A stretch of DNA of 25,109 bases from Deltaproteobacteria bacterium RIFOXYA12_FULL_61_11 (lineage in GTDB: Bacteria > Bdellovibrionota_F > JAHFAK01 > YA12-FULL-61-11). The notes under the pieces are model-generated. The model saw only the letters and a program-made list of their open reading frames with translations. It was not told the origin of the DNA and ran no database searches. The translations under genes and the position numbers were made by a program. Shown here one piece after another: positions 1-7,799 of the stretch (the stretch's first letter is position 1; every line of letters begins with the position of its first letter). Where the stretch lies: assembly GCA_001799195.1 (NCBI GenBank), contig MGSU01000333.1:1-25109 (forward strand). Direction: 5' to 3'.

Positions 1-40
1 CTCCTCGGTAGTGTGCTGGCCGCTCACGGCGGCCGATAGT
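1..40 (-). other. dsrA downstream spacer with hairpin and edge Shine-Dalgarno
   Basis: Read on the minus strand, the 40 bases after the dsrA stop contain a perfect 6-bp stem with a 5-nt loop (positions 18-34, GGCCGC/GCGGCC). They end in GAGGAG at positions 6-1. That is a strong ribosome binding site, so another gene should start just outside the window. In most known genomes dsrB follows dsrA directly, so dsrB is the expected gene, but it cannot be seen here. Confidence 0.6.
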
Positions 41-1228
41 TCAGGCTTCTTCGTCCTCGGTGGCGTACTCCTCGAAGAAGATGTACGGATTCTCGCGTGG
101 GTGCTTCACCATCTGCGGGATGGGCTCGAGACCGATTTCCTCGAGGAAATTGCCGAGACCAACGCGTTGGATGAACTCACCGACGCGCTCGCGGTTCTTG
201 CCGTGCTCGGACCAGATTTCCCAGATGTTCTCGATGAGCTCTTTCAATTCCGTATAGGGCGGTTCGAGCTTTATGAAGGGCACCAGGACCGAGGAGAGCA
301 AGGCGCCCTCGACAATCGGAGCCTTGGAGCCGAGGAGCAGCGTGGCGCCGCGATCGTCCCCAGGCCGCAGGGCCTTGGGCATGACGTTGATGCAGTGCAT
401 GCACTTGACGCAATTCTCGTCATCGACGCTGAAGGTTTTGCCATCCCAACTGATGCACTTGGTCGGGCAATTCATCATCACGTCCTGCGCGATATCCAGC
501 CCACCACCGACATACTTTTTGACCTCGGCCTGGTCGATCTTGATCTCATCGCGCCAGGTACCGATGATCGAGAGGTCGGCGCGGGCGATCGACGCTACGC
601 AGTCGTTCCCGCAACCCGCCATCTTGAACTTGAACTTGTAAGGGAAGGCGGGACGGTGCATCTCGTCCTGGAAGGTCTGGGTCAAGTCATAGGTCAGCGC
701 CAGGGTATCGTAACAGGCGAATTCGCACCGGGCCGGACCGCAGCAGCAGCTCGGGGTGCGCAGGGCAGAACCCGATCCGCCCAGATCGAAGCCGGCGGCG
801 GTCAGCTTGGCAAATGCGGGTTCGAGTTGGTCGGTCACCGTGCCGAGCAGCACGATGTCGCCGGTCGAACCGTGCATGTTGGTGATGCCTGAGCCGTGTT
901 CTTCCCAAATGTCACAGATTATGCGCAACGCTTTGGTATCGTAGAACCAACCTGCGGGCTGATTGACGCGAACGGTATGGAAATGGCTGACCCCGGAGAA
1001 CTTCTCGGGTAGGGCCGAGTAACGGCCGATCACGCCTCCGCCGTATCCCATGACGCCCACGATGCCGCCGTGCTTCCAGAAGCCGACGCGCTTCTCATAG
1101 GAGTATTCGAGCTGGCCGAGCAGGTCCTCTGCCATGGCCTTCTTCTCGCGCATTTTCTTGATCTCGGTGACGAAACTCGGGTACTTGCCCTTCTCGAGTT
1201 CGTCGAGTAACGGTGTCTTGTGCTTCAT
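41..1228 (-). CDS. dsrA: Dissimilatory sulfite reductase alpha subunit (DsrA)
   Basis: Alpha subunit of the siroheme sulfite reductase, which interconverts sulfite and the DsrC-bound sulfur of a trisulfide in the cytoplasm. The product is 395 aa, about the family length. The siroheme/[4Fe-4S] ligands are visible as C162-x5-C168 and C206-x3-C210. A ferredoxin-type insert follows with C254 and C273-x2-C276-x2-C279. The ATG at 1228 is preferred over one at 1243 because AAGGAG sits 6 nt before it. Motifs such as FHTVRV and [14 protein letters not shown] recall the reductive bacterial DsrA rather than the oxidative one; this judgement is from memory. It is the last complete gene of the apr-qmo-dsr block, 44 nt after dsrC. 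One oddity is three consecutive cysteines (C161-C163) at the cluster motif. Confidence 0.95.
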   Translation of the reverse strand: MKHKTPLLDELEKGKYPSFVTEIKKMREKKAMAEDLLGQLEYSYEKRVGFWKHGGIVGVMGYGGGVIGRYSALPEKFSGVSHFHTVRVNQPAGWFYDTKALRIICDIWEEHGSGITNMHGSTGDIVLLGTVTDQLEPAFAKLTAAGFDLGGSGSALRTPSCCCGPARCEFACYDTLALTYDLTQTFQDEMHRPAFPYKFKFKMAGCGNDCVASIARADLSIIGTWRDEIKIDQAEVKKYVGGGLDIAQDVMMNCPTKCISWDGKTFSVDDENCVKCMHCINVMPKALRPGDDRGATLLLGSKAPIVEGALLSSVLVPFIKLEPPYTELKELIENIWEIWSEHGKNRERVGEFIQRVGLGNFLEEIGLEPIPQMVKHPRENPYIFFEEYATEDEEA

Positions 1229-1272
1229 GTTTTTCTCCTTCATGCAACTGGCAACGTGTCAGTGGTTCTGGT

Positions 1273-1590
1273 TCAAACGCAACCCGTGGGTTTGGGCAAA
1301 CCGGCGAGCTTGCAGGCACCCTTGGCGGGTCCTGACGGGAACAGGTCATAGATCTCCTTGAGCTTGAACCCGCTCTCCTTGCAGAGCTTCCGGATCATGG
1401 GGGCGATCTGGAACTTGAGGTAGTAATCACGCAAGTAATTGATGACCTTCCAATGGTCCTCGGTCAAGCTCTCGATACCCTCGAGCTTGGCAAACCCCTT
1501 GGCCACGTCCTCGTTCCACTTGTCCGGTTCCTGCATGAAACCGTCCTCGTCGATCTGGTAGACCTGACCGTTGATCTCGATGTCCGCCAT
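1273..1590 (-). CDS. dsrC: DsrC sulfur-carrier protein
   Basis: Small cytoplasmic protein that is the physiological sulfur-carrying partner of DsrAB; the DsrC trisulfide is processed by the DsrMKJOP membrane complex. The product is 105 aa. It ends in the flexible arm that defines a true DsrC, with C93 and the penultimate C104 separated by ten residues. Both redox cysteines are present, which separates it from TusE and from RspA-like homologues that lack one. A clear GGAGGAAAACC ribosome binding site precedes the ATG. It lies between the OsmC-like gene and dsrA, so carrier and enzyme are probably co-transcribed. Many genomes instead keep dsrC as a separate unit or downstream of dsrAB. Confidence 0.95.
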   Translation of the reverse strand: MADIEINGQVYQIDEDGFMQEPDKWNEDVAKGFAKLEGIESLTEDHWKVINYLRDYYLKFQIAPMIRKLCKESGFKLKEIYDLFPSGPAKGACKLAGLPKPTGCV

Positions 1591-1659
1591 GGTTTTCCTC
1601 CTAGTGGCAGGTTGTGGGATCCTCTCTTCCTCTGTTCTCTCAATACGACTCGCGCCGTC

Positions 1660-2052
1660 TCACACGACGTCGAGGTCGATCTCCGGTTTTACGTCCAAGG
1701 TATTGTGCACCACACAGGAATGCACCGCGCGTTGCACTGCCTCCCGCCTGTCCTCGGGAAAACCCTCGGGTAGCGTCAGATCGGCGGTGATCGCTGCAAT
1801 ACGTTTCGGTTTGTCGGCGAGCTGGAAGGTCATATCGAGACCGATGCCTTCCGCCGGGTACTCATGGTTGACGCAATAGCGATTGACCAGCATGCCCATG
1901 CACGCGCCGAGAGCACCGACCAGCAACTCCGAGGGAGAAGGCGCGGCGTCGTTCCCGTGATCGGCGAGGGACATATCCGTCTCGAAGACGTGCCCGCGTA
2001 CGGTGACCCGGAAGTGCTGGCCGGCAAGCTGTTCGACCCTGATCAGATCCAT
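1660..2052 (-). CDS. OsmC-family thiol peroxidase-like protein
   Basis: A 130-aa OsmC/Ohr/YhfA-fold protein. Family members reduce hydroperoxides with a cysteine pair or act as less defined thiol proteins. The family pattern is visible: a P-S-P-S-E-L-L-V-G-A-L-G-A-C segment with C51, and HSCVVHNTL with C113, the two positions expected for the catalytic cysteines. An extra C60 is present. The ATG at 2052 lies 7 nt after the qmoC stop; a longer reading frame to 2115 would overlap qmoC and adds no family-like sequence. The tight spacing puts it in the qmo-dsr operon. Its role there is unknown: peroxide protection of Fe-S enzymes or handling of sulfane sulfur are both inferences. Confidence 0.85.
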   Translation of the reverse strand: MDLIRVEQLAGQHFRVTVRGHVFETDMSLADHGNDAAPSPSELLVGALGACMGMLVNRYCVNHEYPAEGIGLDMTFQLADKPKRIAAITADLTLPEGFPEDRREAVQRAVHSCVVHNTLDVKPEIDLDVV

Positions 2053-2059
2053 TGTCCCG

Positions 2060-3169
2060 TCAGAGCCTCCCGGTACGTCGAGCGTGGAACAGGGCCAGCG
2101 TGCGGTAGAGTACATGGGCGAACTTGCTGTACGGCAAGTACATCAACAGGTAGAAAACGGCCACGAGATGGATGAAATAGAGATAGTAGGCACTCTGGCT
2201 GTTGGCCATGCGGGTTACCTGGACCAACCCGCCGGTAACGGTCACGGTCAAGAGGATGCTGAGGAAAAGGAGATCCTGGTAAGTGCTCCGGCTGGTCTTC
2301 CCGGCCGTGGACAAACGCTCTTTCAGTAGGACATAACCTCCTGAGAGCAAGAGCACCATGCCCACATTGCCCAACAGCTTCCCGGGATGATAGAGCGGCA
2401 TTGGGTAATCGCCGCCCAAGAGAATGACCAGGATGGCCACGACCGTGGCCAGGAGCAAACAGATGAACCCCCAGAAAACCCCGAGATGGGCCAGGTAACG
2501 GTGATCATGGGCGGTACACTTGCTGAAACGGTCATGCGTAATGATCTCGTTCACGACCGGGAGGAGACTCTCGAACAATCCTCGCGGAGTGCCCGGAACC
2601 GGCCAGTTCCGTTGCAGGTCGCGCCAGAAACGCGAAGCACCGAGCAGAGCGAAGCCGCAGGTGGCGAGGAATACTAGGCTGAAGGAACCGTTCAACCAAG
2701 CGTGGGGGAAGAAATCGGCCAACCGGACGATCTCGCTCTTCGGCAGGGTGAGGGTTCCGGCAAGGGCGAGCACTGCAAGGATGAAGACCACCGGGATGGC
2801 GAGGGCCAACGGCAGGAACCGCGGCTCGGCCACCAACCGACCGAGGAAGCTCGGGACGGCATAATGCCGTATACTGACTTCGCGTATCGCCGCCAGGGTT
2901 TCGGCAGGATCTGCCCCCCGTGGACAATAGACCGAACAGTCCCCGCATTGATGGCACAACCAGATGTCAGGATCGCCGAGCAGGCGTTCGCGCTGGCCCC
3001 AGGATGCCCAGAGCATCTCTTTGCGCGGGAAGGGCCGGTGGTCCGGCGTGAGGGTGCAGACCGTGGAGCAGGTCGCGCACTGATAGCATTTCTTGAGGTT
3101 CTCGCCGCCGGCCTTCAGGAGTTCTGTAAGAAAAACCGGATCGACCGAGGTGGGCACATGCGCGCTCAT
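2060..3169 (-). CDS. qmoC: Quinone-interacting membrane-bound oxidoreductase subunit QmoC
   Basis: Membrane subunit of the Qmo complex, which passes electrons between the quinone pool and APS reductase. The product is 369 aa. Residues 1-90 are an HdrC-like ferredoxin domain with two clusters, C28-x2-C31-x2-C34-x3-C38 and C72-x2-C75-x2-C78-x3-C82. The rest is a cytochrome b/HdrE-like domain with about six hydrophobic helices starting near residue 115 and several helix-embedded histidines. The ATG at 3169 is chosen because GAGGAAAG, overlapping the qmoB stop, sits just upstream; a longer frame to 3277 would run into qmoB. The gene is 10 nt after qmoB, in the usual qmoABC order. Confidence 0.94.
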   Translation of the reverse strand: MSAHVPTSVDPVFLTELLKAGGENLKKCYQCATCSTVCTLTPDHRPFPRKEMLWASWGQRERLLGDPDIWLCHQCGDCSVYCPRGADPAETLAAIREVSIRHYAVPSFLGRLVAEPRFLPLALAIPVVFILAVLALAGTLTLPKSEIVRLADFFPHAWLNGSFSLVFLATCGFALLGASRFWRDLQRNWPVPGTPRGLFESLLPVVNEIITHDRFSKCTAHDHRYLAHLGVFWGFICLLLATVVAILVILLGGDYPMPLYHPGKLLGNVGMVLLLSGGYVLLKERLSTAGKTSRSTYQDLLFLSILLTVTVTGGLVQVTRMANSQSAYYLYFIHLVAVFYLLMYLPYSKFAHVLYRTLALFHARRTGRL

Positions 3170-3179
3170 CGAGCTTTCC

Positions 3180-5312
3180 TCACATCCCCTTGAATGGATT
3201 GGCACCCATGGCAACAATCTGTTCCGAGAACTCGTTGATGATAGCTGGTATACGTTCCCAGTCGCTGACTTCAACAAACTCGGTGCGGATCCGTTCGCTC
3301 TCGAGGGACATCTTGGTCAGGACTTCTTTGAGGTTCTCGCCGCGGGTCTGCATCAGCTCGCTGCCGCGGATGAAGTGGCACTGGTAGTCGTCGCCGGGCT
3401 TGCACCCGAGCTGGAGGATGCCGTCCCAGCCCTTGGACAGGGCGTCCTTGATCCAAACCGTGTTGACCGACCCCAGGCAACGTACCGGAATGATGCGGAC
3501 GAAGGCGCTGAGCTGAAGCTTGTGCTGGCCGGCCATGTCGATGGCCGGATAGGCGTCGTTCTCGCAGGCCAGGACCAGAATCCTGGGCTTCTCTTCGTCC
3601 TCCTCCGGCACTTCCAACTCTTTGATCATCGAGCCGATGGCATCGATGCTGTAGTTCTTGAAGCTGATGATCCGCTCGGGACAGGCACCCATGCAAATGC
3701 CGCAACGCCGGCAGCGAGCCGGATTGGGCTTCGGGGTCCCTTTTTCGTCCTCGTCGAACGCGCCGAAAGGACATTCCTCGGTGCAACGCTTACACGAAGT
3801 ACAGCGGGAGAGGTACAGTTCGGTATAACTCTTATCGCCCGAACGTGGATGCACGGCCTCGCCGCGGCTGGTCATCTCGAGACACTGGATGGCCTTCAAG
3901 GCCGCTCCTCGGGCATCGTCGATGCTGGCGGCCACGGTCATGGGGGCGCGTATTGCTCCGGCAGCGTAGATCCCGGTGCGTCGGGTCTCATAGGGGAAAC
4001 AGATGAAGTGGCTGTCCGGGAAATCATAGCGCAGGGTCGGCAGGGCTTCTCCCTGGCGATACTTGAGCTTGAGCACATCAGCCCCGTTCGGGACCAACCC
4101 CACGGCTAAGACGACCAGATCCACGGTAATGGCCAGATCGTCGTTGAGCAGGGTCTTGCCGACCTCGACCAGGAGCGCGCCGTTCTCCGACCTCACCGCC
4201 TGGACTTCTCCCTTGGTCAAGAAAAGGCGTTGATCGTCCTGCATTTCTCTGTAGAAACTCTCGGCCAACCCCGGAGTGCGCATGTCTTTATAGATGATGA
4301 AAGCATTGGCCTCCGGCCGCAACTCGCGCACATACCGGGCTTGCTTGAGCGTGGTACCGCAACAATAGGTGGAACAATAGGGTAGGTGCTCGGCATCCCG
4401 CGACCCCGCGCACTGGATGAACAGCACACTGTTGATCGGTTTGCCGTTGGAGGGCCGGACCAACGCGCCTTCTTTGGCCATCTGTTCGAATTGGTGGTTG
4501 GTGATTACGTCCGGGGAAGCACCATAGCCATATTGGGTGAGTTTGGCAGCATCATAGGGCTTGGCGCCGGTGGCCATGACAAAGGTCCCCACGGTCAGGG
4601 TGCGCTCCTGGCCGTTGGAAGAGAGGGTCACCCCGAAGTTACCCGGCTCACCGGTCACCTGGGTAATGACGGTATTGCACAAGACCTCGACGTTCGGTCG
4701 TTGGCCGAGTTGTTCGATCAAGGCGACCACCGCCGGGGTCTCGAGTTGCCGGAAGGGCGTGGCCATCGGCAATTGGCGGTAGAGGGTCTTCGACAGACCG
4801 CCGAGCGTCGACTCTTGTTCGATCAGAATGACCTCATAACCGGCACGGGAAGCCTCGAGCGCAGCGGTCACCCCGGTCACGCCCCCGCCGACCACCATGA
4901 GTTTAAAGCTGAAACTCTCGCTCTTGTACGGCACAGGGATCAAACTCTTGCGGGCCTTGACGATGCCCATGCGCAGGTAATCTTCGGCCAGCATCTGCGT
5001 ATCTTCGTCCTGGGGTTTGGAACACCAGGCAACTTGCTCGCGCAGGTTGACCCGCTCGACTAGGACATGTTCACCGAAGGCGAAGGCTTCAGGCTTCGCG
5101 CGCGGTGAACAGGCCGCGATCACCACACCGTCGATGCTCGCACCTGCGAGGTCTTGTTCGATCAGAGCCCGCCCCTCGGGGCTGCACAGCGCCTCGGCAC
5201 TCTTGCACGACGCCGCCTTCATCTCACCGCTCGCGACCTTTGCCAGGGCCGAAAGGTCGAGGCAGGCCGAGAGATCACAACCCTTACACAGATATACGCC
5301 GATCTTGTCCAC
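3180..5312 (-). CDS. qmoB: Quinone-interacting oxidoreductase subunit QmoB (HdrA-like with MvhD-like C-terminus)
   Basis: Flavin and Fe-S subunit of the Qmo complex in the cytoplasm. About 710 aa with the start used here. An N-terminal cysteine-rich segment (CKGCDLSAC) precedes an HdrA-like FAD domain with a G-x-G-x-x-G nucleotide motif near residue 142 and the Qmo/HdrA signature CAGSRDAEHLPYCSTYCC. Two [4Fe-4S] motifs follow (CTSCKRCTEECP and CRRCGICMGACP). The last ~150 residues look like the MvhD delta-subunit domain that QmoB is known to carry. Both candidate starts are GTG: 5312, with AGGTGG 5 nt upstream, is preferred over 5321. The gene is about 60 nt after qmoA. Confidence 0.94.
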   Translation of the reverse strand: MDKIGVYLCKGCDLSACLDLSALAKVASGEMKAASCKSAEALCSPEGRALIEQDLAGASIDGVVIAACSPRAKPEAFAFGEHVLVERVNLREQVAWCSKPQDEDTQMLAEDYLRMGIVKARKSLIPVPYKSESFSFKLMVVGGGVTGVTAALEASRAGYEVILIEQESTLGGLSKTLYRQLPMATPFRQLETPAVVALIEQLGQRPNVEVLCNTVITQVTGEPGNFGVTLSSNGQERTLTVGTFVMATGAKPYDAAKLTQYGYGASPDVITNHQFEQMAKEGALVRPSNGKPINSVLFIQCAGSRDAEHLPYCSTYCCGTTLKQARYVRELRPEANAFIIYKDMRTPGLAESFYREMQDDQRLFLTKGEVQAVRSENGALLVEVGKTLLNDDLAITVDLVVLAVGLVPNGADVLKLKYRQGEALPTLRYDFPDSHFICFPYETRRTGIYAAGAIRAPMTVAASIDDARGAALKAIQCLEMTSRGEAVHPRSGDKSYTELYLSRCTSCKRCTEECPFGAFDEDEKGTPKPNPARCRRCGICMGACPERIISFKNYSIDAIGSMIKELEVPEEDEEKPRILVLACENDAYPAIDMAGQHKLQLSAFVRIIPVRCLGSVNTVWIKDALSKGWDGILQLGCKPGDDYQCHFIRGSELMQTRGENLKEVLTKMSLESERIRTEFVEVSDWERIPAIINEFSEQIVAMGANPFKGM

Positions 5313-5372
5313 TGTTCCCACCTATGTCCAAAGCGTTCTCGTTGTCCAGGAACGAAGGCACGGCTCCCGTCT

Positions 5373-6602
5373 TCAGCCCTGGATCGCCTTGAGTGCCATA
5401 CCGGTCGCGTCCTTGAGGGCCGAGGAGACATCCAACGGCGCCTTGTCACAACCTGCGGCAAAGATTCCTTCTTCCACCGCTTCGGCGTTGAAGAAGCCGA
5501 ACTCGTCGACCACCACCTTGTCCAGGGCCGGCAAGTTGGGAGTCATACCGGTGGCCAGAACCACCATGCCGACCTTCTCCTTGCGCTTGAGCCCGGAGAG
5601 GATGTCCTCGGCCTCGACGACGAGGGAACCGCAGGGCTCCTCGTCGATACGGGCCACCTTACCCTTAATGAGTACGATGTTCTCATCGGCCTTGACCCGC
5701 GAGAGGACGTCCTCGTTGCGACCCATGGCCCGGAGATCTATGTAGAAGATGAAGGCCTTACCCTGGGGATTGCGTTCGCGATACTCGAGGGCATGCTTCA
5801 TCGAAGCCAGACAGCAGACCGTGGAGCAGTAGGGCAGGTGATTGTCGTCCCGGGACCCAGCACACTGCACGAACGCGATACTCTCGGGAGCCTTGGCGTC
5901 CGAGGGCCGCAGGATCAAACCCTGGTGGGGGCCATTGGCCGCCAAGAGGCGCTCCATCTGCACGTTGGTGATGACGTTGCGGTACGAACCGTACCGCAGG
6001 TTCTCGATCTTGGTCGCGTCGTAGGGGGTCCAGCCGGTAGCAAGGACCACACTGTGTACCTTCACCTCGAAGCGTTGGTCCTGCCGCGAGAAATCGATGG
6101 CCCGATAGGCACAGGCGTCGACGCACTTCTTGCATTCGAGCTTCATGCACACCGAGGTATCGATGGCATAACGATACGGGTAGGCCATCTCATGCGGCAA
6201 GTAGATCGCCTTGGTCGTGGTCAAACCGTAATTGAAGTCGTCGTCGCGGGTGACCGGACAGACCTCCACGCATGCGCCGCACGCGGTGCAACGGTCGTTG
6301 ACGTACTGGGGCTTCTGCAACAACTCGACCGTGTAGGCACCGCGGTCCCCGCGAATGGAGACGAGCTCGGTCGAGGTGTGGACCTGGACCCGCGGATTGT
6401 TCTTGATGCGCCGGAAATTGATCTCGAGCCCACAATAGGGGGGACAGAGCTTGGGGAAGTAACGGCCGAGCTGCGCGACCCGGCCACCGAGGTAGGGCAA
6501 CCGCTCGACCAAGACGACCTCGTGGCCGACTTCCGCCGCCTCGATCGCCGTGGTGATGCCGCTGATCCCAGCTCCGACAACCAGAATGGTCTTCTTGTCC
6601 AT
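5373..6602 (-). CDS. qmoA: Quinone-interacting oxidoreductase subunit QmoA (HdrA-like flavoprotein)
   Basis: Smaller HdrA-like flavoprotein of the Qmo complex, taken to contact APS reductase. The product is 409 aa. A Rossmann FAD motif (G10-x-G12-x-x-G15) opens the protein. There is a ferredoxin motif RCTACGACVEVCP, a second cysteine group CMKLECKKCVDAC, and the HdrA/QmoA signature CAGSRDDNHLPYCSTVCC. A second ATG-FAD-like segment (LATGMTPN) closes it. The ATG at 6602 directly precedes the Rossmann motif and has a purine-rich AGGAAGAAGAGAG upstream. A longer frame to 6818 reads through the end of the neighbouring gene and is a frame artefact. It lies 22 nt after the YkgJ-type gene. Confidence 0.95.
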   Translation of the reverse strand: MDKKTILVVGAGISGITTAIEAAEVGHEVVLVERLPYLGGRVAQLGRYFPKLCPPYCGLEINFRRIKNNPRVQVHTSTELVSIRGDRGAYTVELLQKPQYVNDRCTACGACVEVCPVTRDDDFNYGLTTTKAIYLPHEMAYPYRYAIDTSVCMKLECKKCVDACAYRAIDFSRQDQRFEVKVHSVVLATGWTPYDATKIENLRYGSYRNVITNVQMERLLAANGPHQGLILRPSDAKAPESIAFVQCAGSRDDNHLPYCSTVCCLASMKHALEYRERNPQGKAFIFYIDLRAMGRNEDVLSRVKADENIVLIKGKVARIDEEPCGSLVVEAEDILSGLKRKEKVGMVVLATGMTPNLPALDKVVVDEFGFFNAEAVEEGIFAAGCDKAPLDVSSALKDATGMALKAIQG

Positions 6603-6624
6603 GGTTCTCTCTTCTTCCTCGCGA

Positions 6625-7455
6625 TTAGGGTTGAACGTCCTTCCCTGTCTTCTTCCTGGACTTGGGGACATAGTTCGGATCGGGCTCGAGCAGGGGCTCG
6701 CCGCAGAGAGCGTGGCGTAACCAGGTCGAACCGAAGGAGAGCAGGGCTTCGTCGTCACGCCGCAATTGCTCCACCTGAGCGGGATCGAGGGCGAAACGCT
6801 GGAGGAAGCTGCTCTCAAAGATGAATTCGCGGAAGCGGTCGAGGTCGTAGGTCGCCAGGAAGAACTGCTGCATCTGGCGAGGTTCGAGTTCCTTGATCCG
6901 CTCGAAACCGGGATGGAAGATGACCGCTCTGAAAAGCGCGCCCATATCGTCGTAGCGCGTCACTTCCTGGTCGTGCAGCCACTCCCGGATGGTCTGTTCC
7001 TTGGGATCGCGGTGTCCGAGGCAATCGCCTTCCTCGAGCTTGAAATAGAACGACCGGCCGGTTTGCTCATTGTTGGGGTGAGCTTCGCCGATAGGATAGA
7101 TGCGGCAAGCCCAAGGCCGATCTTTATACACCCCACACCCCTGCGCGGTGACAAAGGGGCAGGTCTTGGCGTCTCCTTCCATTTTCAGCACCACCACCGG
7201 GTATTTCTGGCCTTTCTCGATGGGTAGGATGGTGTGCCGTTCGATGAAATCGTCGGAACGCATCCCGAGGGCATTTTTGAGCCTCAGGACGTCATAGGGA
7301 GTAAGGAATATATTCACGTCCCTGCAACACTGGTTGAAGCAGGGAATGTCTTTGTGGCAACGGAAACCCAACCGGTCGTCCGGCCCGAGGCGTTCGTGGT
7401 CCTTGATGATGGTTTCCTTGAGACGTTGGAGGTTGGTCCTGGCGTCGTTGTCCAT
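6625..7455 (-). CDS. YkgJ-type cysteine-cluster protein in the apr-qmo operon
   Basis: A 276-aa protein of the YkgJ / putative Fe- or Zn-chelating family (CxxxC...CC type). The N-terminal half holds the family cysteines C33, C39, C43-C44, C99, C107 and C117, in the pattern CHKDIPCFNQCC and then CPF...GCGVYKDRPWACRIYP. The C-terminal ~150 residues are charged, probably helical, and not recognised as any domain. The start ATG overlaps the stop of the zinc-ribbon gene by one base (TGATG), which suggests translational coupling. It sits between aprBA and qmoABC, so it is likely an assembly or coupling factor for Fe-S/flavin enzymes. This is inference, since family members have no well-defined biochemical role. 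Confidence 0.85.
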   Translation of the reverse strand: MDNDARTNLQRLKETIIKDHERLGPDDRLGFRCHKDIPCFNQCCRDVNIFLTPYDVLRLKNALGMRSDDFIERHTILPIEKGQKYPVVVLKMEGDAKTCPFVTAQGCGVYKDRPWACRIYPIGEAHPNNEQTGRSFYFKLEEGDCLGHRDPKEQTIREWLHDQEVTRYDDMGALFRAVIFHPGFERIKELEPRQMQQFFLATYDLDRFREFIFESSFLQRFALDPAQVEQLRRDDEALLSFGSTWLRHALCGEPLLEPDPNYVPKSRKKTGKDVQP

Positions 7456-7718
7456 CACCCCTCGATGCCGTCCCGGAAATCGACGGCGGTCTTGACCCTG
7501 AGCGGCATGGTCTGACCCGACTGGGGGTCGAGCATGTGCCGGTACGAGGCCTTGGTCTTGTAGTGTTCTTCGATGAAGGCCCAACCCCGCACGTAGTACC
7601 CGCACTCGTCGTTGAAACAGACGTAGCGGAGTTCATCGTACTGCAAGTCGGGGTAGGTCCAGCGACACATCGGCTGACCGCAGTGCGGACAGTTGGTATC
7701 GATGCTCGGCTGGGTCAT
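7455..7718 (-). CDS. Small zinc-ribbon protein downstream of aprA
   Basis: An 87-aa protein with a four-cysteine zinc-ribbon knuckle: NCPHCGQPMC near residues 10-18, then CFNDECGYYVRGW near residues 34-45. It resembles Ogr/Delta-like or transcription-factor-type ribbons. The start is ATG with AGAGGTGACC upstream. It follows the strong hairpin after aprA and its stop overlaps the start of the YkgJ-type gene, so the two probably act together. Candidate roles are a metal-site assembly factor, a small AprA-Qmo adaptor, or a nucleic-acid-binding regulator. Nothing in the sequence decides between them. Confidence 0.8.
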   Translation of the reverse strand: MTQPSIDTNCPHCGQPMCRWTYPDLQYDELRYVCFNDECGYYVRGWAFIEEHYKTKASYRHMLDPQSGQTMPLRVKTAVDFRDGIEG

Positions 7719-7740
7719 GGGGTCACCTCTGAGATGGGAT

Positions 7741-7776
7741 CGAGGAGGAGGACACCGCGGGGTGTCCTCCTCCTCG
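7741..7776 (-). promoter_or_regulatory. Strong intercistronic hairpin between aprA and zinc-ribbon gene
   Basis: A perfect 16-bp inverted repeat with a 4-nt loop. The arms are 7741-7756 and 7761-7776, each made of GAGGAGGAGGACACC-type sequence plus one closing C-G pair. It lies 24 nt after the aprA stop and no U-tract follows. It therefore looks like an RNA-processing, 3'-end-stabilising or partial-termination element rather than a standard intrinsic terminator. Confidence 0.8.
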
Positions 7777-7799
7777 CAAGGGGTCGAGAGTGCGCGATG

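Noticed and set aside
3093-4109. 338-aa plus-strand frame opposite qmoB/qmoC
   Set aside because: Antisense to well-supported Qmo genes with no motif of its own.
5154-6824. Long plus-strand open frame (556 aa) opposite qmoA and the qmoA-qmoB junction
   Set aside because: Antisense shadow of strongly supported genes; its residues show no family pattern and its length follows from GC-rich codon bias.
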